11,440 nucleotides of DNA from Bacteroidales bacterium (GTDB lineage: Bacteria; Bacteroidota; Bacteroidia; Bacteroidales; VadinHA17), in the NCBI GenBank assembly GCA_012514255.1, contig JAAZAP010000007.1:1-11440 (forward strand), given 5' to 3'. Each line of letters starts with the position of its first letter. The first letter of the stretch is position 1. Under the pieces are notes generated by a model. The model made no database searches, was not told the origin of the DNA, and worked only from the letters and a program-made list of their open reading frames with translations. Below are positions 8,042 through 11,440 of the stretch, piece after piece. A program made the position numbers and the translations under genes.

Positions 8042-8095
8042 GCCGGGACGGTTTTTCCCGGCATTGCCCCTGCGGGGCGAAGCGGCTGACGCCGC
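8042..8095. other. Three adjacent small GC-rich hairpins
   Basis: Three consecutive short inverted repeats follow the efflux operon: GCCGGGA/TCCCGGC (8042-8048 with 8056-8062), GCCCC/GGGGC (8066-8070 with 8074-8078) and GCGGC/GCCGC (8082-8086 with 8091-8095). None is followed by a T-tract, so they are not themselves intrinsic terminators. They could stabilise the operon mRNA 3' end or be incidental to GC-rich sequence. The intergenic region 8032-8216 shows no credible coding frame. Confidence 0.5.
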
Positions 8096-8113
8096 CGTCC
8101 CCTGCCTTATATT

Positions 8114-8158
8114 AACAGTGCAACGACGCTCCCCCAAAGGACGTCGTTGCTGTTTTTT
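8114..8158 (+). terminator. Rho-independent terminator of the efflux operon
   Basis: GCAACGACG (8120-8128) pairs perfectly with CGTCGTTGC (8142-8150). TCC/GGA can extend the stem inward past one bulged base, and AACA/TGTT can extend it outward. The run of six T at 8153-8158 follows the stem. The position, about 90 bp after the PII-like gene stop and before the next promoter, fits termination of the five-gene operon. Confidence 0.88.
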
Positions 8159-8162
8159 GTCA

Positions 8163-8193
8163 TTTGCCTTTGTCACCGGAAATGATATATTTG
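8163..8193 (+). promoter_or_regulatory. Bacteroidota-type promoter for the Fe-S protein gene
   Basis: TTTG at 8163-8166 and TATATTTG at 8186-8193 match the Bacteroidota sigma-ABfr consensus (-33 TTTG, -7 TAnnTTTG) with a 19-bp spacer. It starts just after the terminator T-run. Transcription would start near 8200, giving a leader of under 20 bases before the ATG at 8217. That short leader is unusual but compatible with weak dependence on Shine-Dalgarno pairing. The element is seen directly; activity is inferred. Confidence 0.75.
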
Positions 8194-8216
8194 GCTGATA
8201 CCCTAACTCCCGAAAT

Positions 8217-10148
8217 ATGAAGAAAAAAAACTGGTACAAGCTGATCTATCAGTTTGCCATCATAGGAATACTTGTCTTCATGGTATTCCGGCTCCTGATT
8301 GACAGGGCATATACACCAGATTTTGAGGCCTATTGCCCCCTTGGCGGCCTGCAGGCGCTGGGAAGCTACCTTACAATGGGCTCGCTCTCATGCTCCATGA
8401 CCAGCACCCAGATAATGATGGGGGTGGCGCTGTTCATAGGTATCGTGCTCTTCTCACGCCTCTTCTGCGGTTACATCTGTCCGCTGGGAACAATAGGGGA
8501 GTGGATAGGCAAACTGGGCGACAAACTCAGGGTCAGGATAACCCTGAAGGGAATTGCTGACAGGGTCCTGAGACTGTTCAAGTACGTGCTCCTCTTCATC
8601 ACTTTCTATTTCACCATGAAAACGAGCGAGCTCTTCTGCAAGAAGTTTGATCCATACTATGCCGCAGTATCCGGCTTTGACACGGACGTGGTGCTGTGGT
8701 GGGCGCTTATAGCCATCGGTGCGCTGCTGATCGGATCGCTCTTCTTCAGGCTCTTCTGGTGCCGGTACCTCTGCCCGCTGGGAGCATTATCGGCAATTTT
8801 CAAGTATTCATGGTGGTTCCTGGGAGCAATGGCGGTATATGTTATGCTGCTTCTCATCGGGCTCAATATATCATATGTATGGCCTTTGCTGATCATTACG
8901 GCAGGAGGATATATCCTTGAAATCACCCGGATGAACAGGGTACGCCCCGACCCGGTACATATCACCAGGAATACGGATACATGTACCTCGTGCGGCCTTT
9001 GCACTGAGGCGTGCCCCCAGGGCATTGATGTGGCTTCTGAGGAGAAGGTGACCCATGCTGACTGTACGCTATGCGGCGACTGCCTGTATGCCTGCCCGGA
9101 AAAAGATACACTGCAGATAAACAAACGCAACATGAAATGGCTTCCGGCGGCGGTATTAGGCGCACTCATCATCCTCGGCATCACGGCCGGGTCATTGTTT
9201 GAACTCCCGACTATCAGCCAGAAGTGGGGAACTGAGGAACAACTGGAAAGCGCAGGAGTATTTGAAATGTCAGGACTCAAGAATATCAAGTGCTTCGGCA
9301 GCTCAACCGCCTTTGCCAACCAGATGAGAAGGGTGGAGGGGATCTACGGCGTGTCGACCTACGTTGCCACCCATTCCGTACATATTCTTTATGACACAGC
9401 AATGTATGATGCCGAAAAGATACAGCAGCTGATGTTCGTGCCGGTCAGGCGGGTGATTGAAGAGCCGCCTGCCGATATCAATACAATTGTATATCATACC
9501 CTTACCATTGACAAGTTCTTTGACCCGCTTGATGCCACCTACCTTCAGCACCTGCTTGACCAGAAGACGGAGGCAGTAGGTTACCAGAGCGAGTTTGCAT
9601 GCCCGGTGATTGTGCGTATTTATTTCCCGGAAGGGAGAGCCCCTGACAGGGAGACCCTGGTGAGGGCAGTTGAGTCAAAGAATCTCAGATTTACCGTTAA
9701 CGATAATGAGTTTAATGTTAAGCTCCCGTACAGGGTGGTGACCCTTGAGGAAAACAGCGGAACCATGCAACGTCGGGATTTTGCCAGGGAGATGTTCATG
9801 CCCACGCGGTCATTCTTCAATGACAATCAGAACTATACCGAGGATATTCTGAAAGGAATGACAGTCAGACTGGGGGAGAATGCAAAGTTGAAGCAGCGGT
9901 ATAATTTCCTCATCAGCCATATATCCAATGACAACGGGGTGGTAGGTTTTGAGACATCGCTCAACGATGCCGGCGAAGAGATGCTGACACTATGGTATGT
10001 TGACACTCTCACCGCGCCGGACAGGATCTTCGGTGCGCTCAGTGCCGACAGCCTGCTGTTGCACTATGGGGATGGCAGCACCGGCACGGTGCCCAACCCG
10101 TTCCGGTTTGTGCCGGCAGACACTGTTACCGCTGGTAGTACACAGTAG
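8217..10148 (+). CDS. Membrane 4Fe-4S polyferredoxin (NapH/NosR-like) with HMA-like C-terminal domain
   Basis: This 643-residue inner-membrane electron-transfer protein has predicted TM segments near 9-27, 67-83, 118-136, 158-180, 198-217, 219-235 and 309-328. Two CxxxCP motifs end TM helices (CGYICPLG at 84-91, CRYLCPLG at 182-189), as in NapH/CcoG/NosR relatives; a further CPLGG is at 40-44. Two 4Fe-4S ferredoxin motifs follow: C256/C259/C262/C266 and C283/C286/C289/C293. By the positive-inside rule these clusters face the cytoplasm, and the last TM places residues 329-643 in the periplasm. Residues about 349-412 resemble an HMA domain (ENIKC-like start at Cys359, GIYGVSTYVATHSVHILYD) but keep only one of the usual two cysteines. 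Residues 424-495 may be a second ferredoxin-like fold. The remainder is unassigned. It has its own promoter and no partner gene, so the donor and acceptor are unknown. Confidence 0.88.
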   Translation: MKKKNWYKLIYQFAIIGILVFMVFRLLIDRAYTPDFEAYCPLGGLQALGSYLTMGSLSCSMTSTQIMMGVALFIGIVLFSRLFCGYICPLGTIGEWIGKLGDKLRVRITLKGIADRVLRLFKYVLLFITFYFTMKTSELFCKKFDPYYAAVSGFDTDVVLWWALIAIGALLIGSLFFRLFWCRYLCPLGALSAIFKYSWWFLGAMAVYVMLLLIGLNISYVWPLLIITAGGYILEITRMNRVRPDPVHITRNTDTCTSCGLCTEACPQGIDVASEEKVTHADCTLCGDCLYACPEKDTLQINKRNMKWLPAAVLGALIILGITAGSLFELPTISQKWGTEEQLESAGVFEMSGLKNIKCFGSSTAFANQMRRVEGIYGVSTYVATHSVHILYDTAMYDAEKIQQLMFVPVRRVIEEPPADINTIVYHTLTIDKFFDPLDATYLQHLLDQKTEAVGYQSEFACPVIVRIYFPEGRAPDRETLVRAVESKNLRFTVNDNEFNVKLPYRVVTLEENSGTMQRRDFAREMFMPTRSFFNDNQNYTEDILKGMTVRLGENAKLKQRYNFLISHISNDNGVVGFETSLNDAGEEMLTLWYVDTLTAPDRIFGALSADSLLLHYGDGSTGTVPNPFRFVPADTVTAGSTQ

Positions 10149-10170
10149 ATCGCGGCATCAGGGAGGGCAT

Positions 10171-10204
10171 AAAAACAGGAGACGGGCCACATGGTCCGTC
10201 TCCT
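10171..10204 (-). terminator. Terminator of the EF-G paralogue (convergent intergenic)
   Basis: AGGAGACGG (10177-10185) pairs perfectly with CCGTCTCCT (10196-10204). GCC/GGT extends the stem to an ACAT loop. On the minus strand the stem is followed by a T-run (AAAAA at 10171-10175 on plus), a proper intrinsic terminator 29 bp after the EF-G stop. On plus it lies after the Fe-S gene stop but lacks a T-tract, so it would terminate that transcript only weakly, if at all. Confidence 0.85.
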
Positions 10205-10232
10205 CTGTAAATATGTAAGGTGAGAATTTGGT

Positions 10233-11440
10233 TTATTCCTCTTCCTCCTCGGCTTCGTATGCCTTGATGACGGCATCCTGAACCTCGCCGGGAACCTGCG
10301 TATACTCCGCAAACTTCATTGTGTACATCGCACGGCCACCGGTGAGCGAACTGAGGGCGGTGGAGTACTTGTTCATCTCGGCCAGGGGTACCTTTGCCCT
10401 GATGACCTCGAATCCCTTGTCGCTTGACATCCCGAGAACCATCCCGCGGCGTCCCTGAAGGTCACTGATCACATCACCCATGCGGTCTGACGGAACCATG
10501 ATCTCCACATCATAAACGGGCTCCAGGATCTTCGGGCCGGCGTTCTTGAAGGCGGTGCTGAAGGCATTGCGCCCTGCCAGACGGAACGAGATCTCATTTG
10601 AGTCAACGGGGTGCATCTTGCCGTCATAGACATACACCCTGATGTCACGTGCATAGGAGCCGGTGAGCGGACCAACCTCCATCTTCTCCATGATACCCTT
10701 CAGGATGGCAGGCATGAAACGTGCATCAATGGAGCCTCCCACGATACAGTTCACATAAACCAGCTTGCCGCCCCACGGAAGTTCAATCTCCTCGAGGTCA
10801 CGGTTGGAGAGCTTGATCTCCTTGCCGGCGATCTTCATCATCGTCTTTGCCTCTGAACCTTCCTCATAAGGCTCTATGATCATATGTACCTCGCCAAACT
10901 GGCCGGCACCGCCTGACTGCTTCTTGTGACGGTAGTCGGCCTGTGCTGCTTTGGTGATAGTCTCACGGTAGGGTATCTTGGGAGAAAGATACTGTGTATC
11001 AATCTTAAAGATATTGTCAAGGTGCCATTTCAGTATATTGAGATGGTATTCACCCTGTCCGTGGATGATGATCTGCTTGAGCTCCTTCGAGTACTCCACG
11101 AGGATGGTCGGATCCTCCTGGTGCATCCTGTTCAGCGACTCACCCAGTTTCTCCTCATCGCTCTCGTTCACCGGCTTGATAGCTGCACGGTACTTGGGCT
11201 CGGGGAACTTCATGTCCTCATAAGTCCAGTCATTGCCCGGTGCATTGAGCGTATGGTTTGTCTTGGTGTTCTTCAGTTTCACGAAGCCGCCAATATCACC
11301 TGCCTGCATCTCCGGAACACGGCTGCGGTTCTTGCCGGCAACGGCGAAGATCTGTGAGAGGCGCTCCTTGGTTCCGTTGCTGGTGTTGACCGCGTCAAAG
11401 TTCTCGCTGACCTTGCCTGACATAACCCTGAAGTAGTTGA
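10233..11440 (-). CDS. Elongation factor G paralogue (EF-G2-like), N-terminus outside window
   Basis: About 401 C-terminal residues of a translational GTPase are visible. The frame stays open to the right edge (NYFRV before the first in-window Met, matching the domain II FRVxSG motif), so the Met at 11423 is internal and the GTPase domain I is missing only because of the window. Seen here, numbering from that Met: end of domain II; domain III around 72-145 (EDPTILVEYSKELKQIIIHGQGEYHLNI); domain IV from about 150 (KKQSGGAGQFGEVHMIIEP, YVNCIVGGSIDARFMPAI, DSNEISFRLAGRNAF); and domain V (LEPVYDVEIMVPSDRMGDVISDL ... RAMYTMKFAEY), ending in EAEEEEE. Compared with canonical EF-G from memory, domain IV carries about 29 extra residues near 191-219. 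MNKYSTALSSLTGGRAMYTM differs from the canonical MFGYATxLRSxTQGRA. This points to the EF-G2 paralogue rather than housekeeping fusA. A terminator follows. Confidence 0.9.
   Translation of the reverse strand, partial: NYFRVMSGKVSENFDAVNTSNGTKERLSQIFAVAGKNRSRVPEMQAGDIGGFVKLKNTKTNHTLNAPGNDWTYEDMKFPEPKYRAAIKPVNESDEEKLGESLNRMHQEDPTILVEYSKELKQIIIHGQGEYHLNILKWHLDNIFKIDTQYLSPKIPYRETITKAAQADYRHKKQSGGAGQFGEVHMIIEPYEEGSEAKTMMKIAGKEIKLSNRDLEEIELPWGGKLVYVNCIVGGSIDARFMPAILKGIMEKMEVGPLTGSYARDIRVYVYDGKMHPVDSNEISFRLAGRNAFSTAFKNAGPKILEPVYDVEIMVPSDRMGDVISDLQGRRGMVLGMSSDKGFEVIRAKVPLAEMNKYSTALSSLTGGRAMYTMKFAEYTQVPGEVQDAVIKAYEAEEEEE

Noticed and set aside
8657..9319. 220-codon open frame on the minus strand
   Set aside because: It lies wholly inside the Fe-S protein gene, whose cysteine motifs and membrane segments are unmistakable. 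The antisense translation shows no family features.
10926..11357. 143-codon open frame on the plus strand opposite EF-G
   Set aside because: It is antisense to conserved EF-G domains III-IV and has no recognisable domain; open frames opposite conserved genes are common.
10233..11423. EF-G as a short complete gene starting at the Met at 11423
   Set aside because: The frame remains open upstream to the edge with NYFRV, continuing the conserved domain II motif, so the gene is cut by the window rather than truncated.

Overview
The window looks like part of a Bacteroidota (probably Bacteroidales-type) chromosome of moderate GC. The first gene carries a CHU_C / gliding-motility-type C-terminal domain, the type B sorting signal of the type IX secretion system. 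Most genes have no clear Shine-Dalgarno sequence. One intergenic region has a good match to the Bacteroidota promoter consensus (TTTG, 19-bp spacer, TAnnTTTG). The RND efflux operon ends in a small PII-like 'transporter-associated' gene of a kind known from this phylum.

Layout. (1) 29-1243, plus: secreted PKD-domain protein with a type IX secretion C-terminus. (2) 1244-1516: non-coding, with a 16-bp palindrome, a degenerate 13-bp tandem repeat (alternating 7-mer CTGCCGA and 6-mer CTGATA) and A/T-rich inverted repeats just before the next gene. (3) 1517-8031, plus: a compact five-gene efflux operon of TetR regulator, TolC-like outer-membrane channel, lipoprotein membrane-fusion protein, RND permease and PII-like protein. 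Its gaps are 29 bp or less and the RND/PII-like junction is an ATGA overlap. (4) 8032-8216: three small GC hairpins, a rho-independent terminator and a Bacteroidota-type promoter. (5) 8217-10148, plus: a monogenic membrane polyferredoxin (NapH/NosR-like) with an unusual long C-terminal extension containing an HMA-like domain. (6) 10149-10232: convergent intergenic region with a terminator that mainly serves the minus strand. (7) 10233-11440, minus: an EF-G paralogue cut by the right edge of the window.

How the genes work together. The TetR protein probably represses the tripartite pump encoded behind it. The permease (proton-relay residues D399/D400 and K930) would take substrate from the inner membrane or periplasm. 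The lipid-anchored adaptor links it to the TolC-like channel. The PII-like protein, translationally coupled to the permease, is a candidate modulator of the pump. The Fe-S protein is separately transcribed and probably moves electrons at the cytoplasmic membrane. The EF-G paralogue has a ~29-residue insertion in domain IV, resembling the specialised EF-G2 described in Bacteroides.

Nothing here is a clearly new defence or mobile system. The most interesting points are the PII-like/RND coupling, the polyferredoxin with an HMA-like domain that keeps a single cysteine, and the EF-G2-type insertion.
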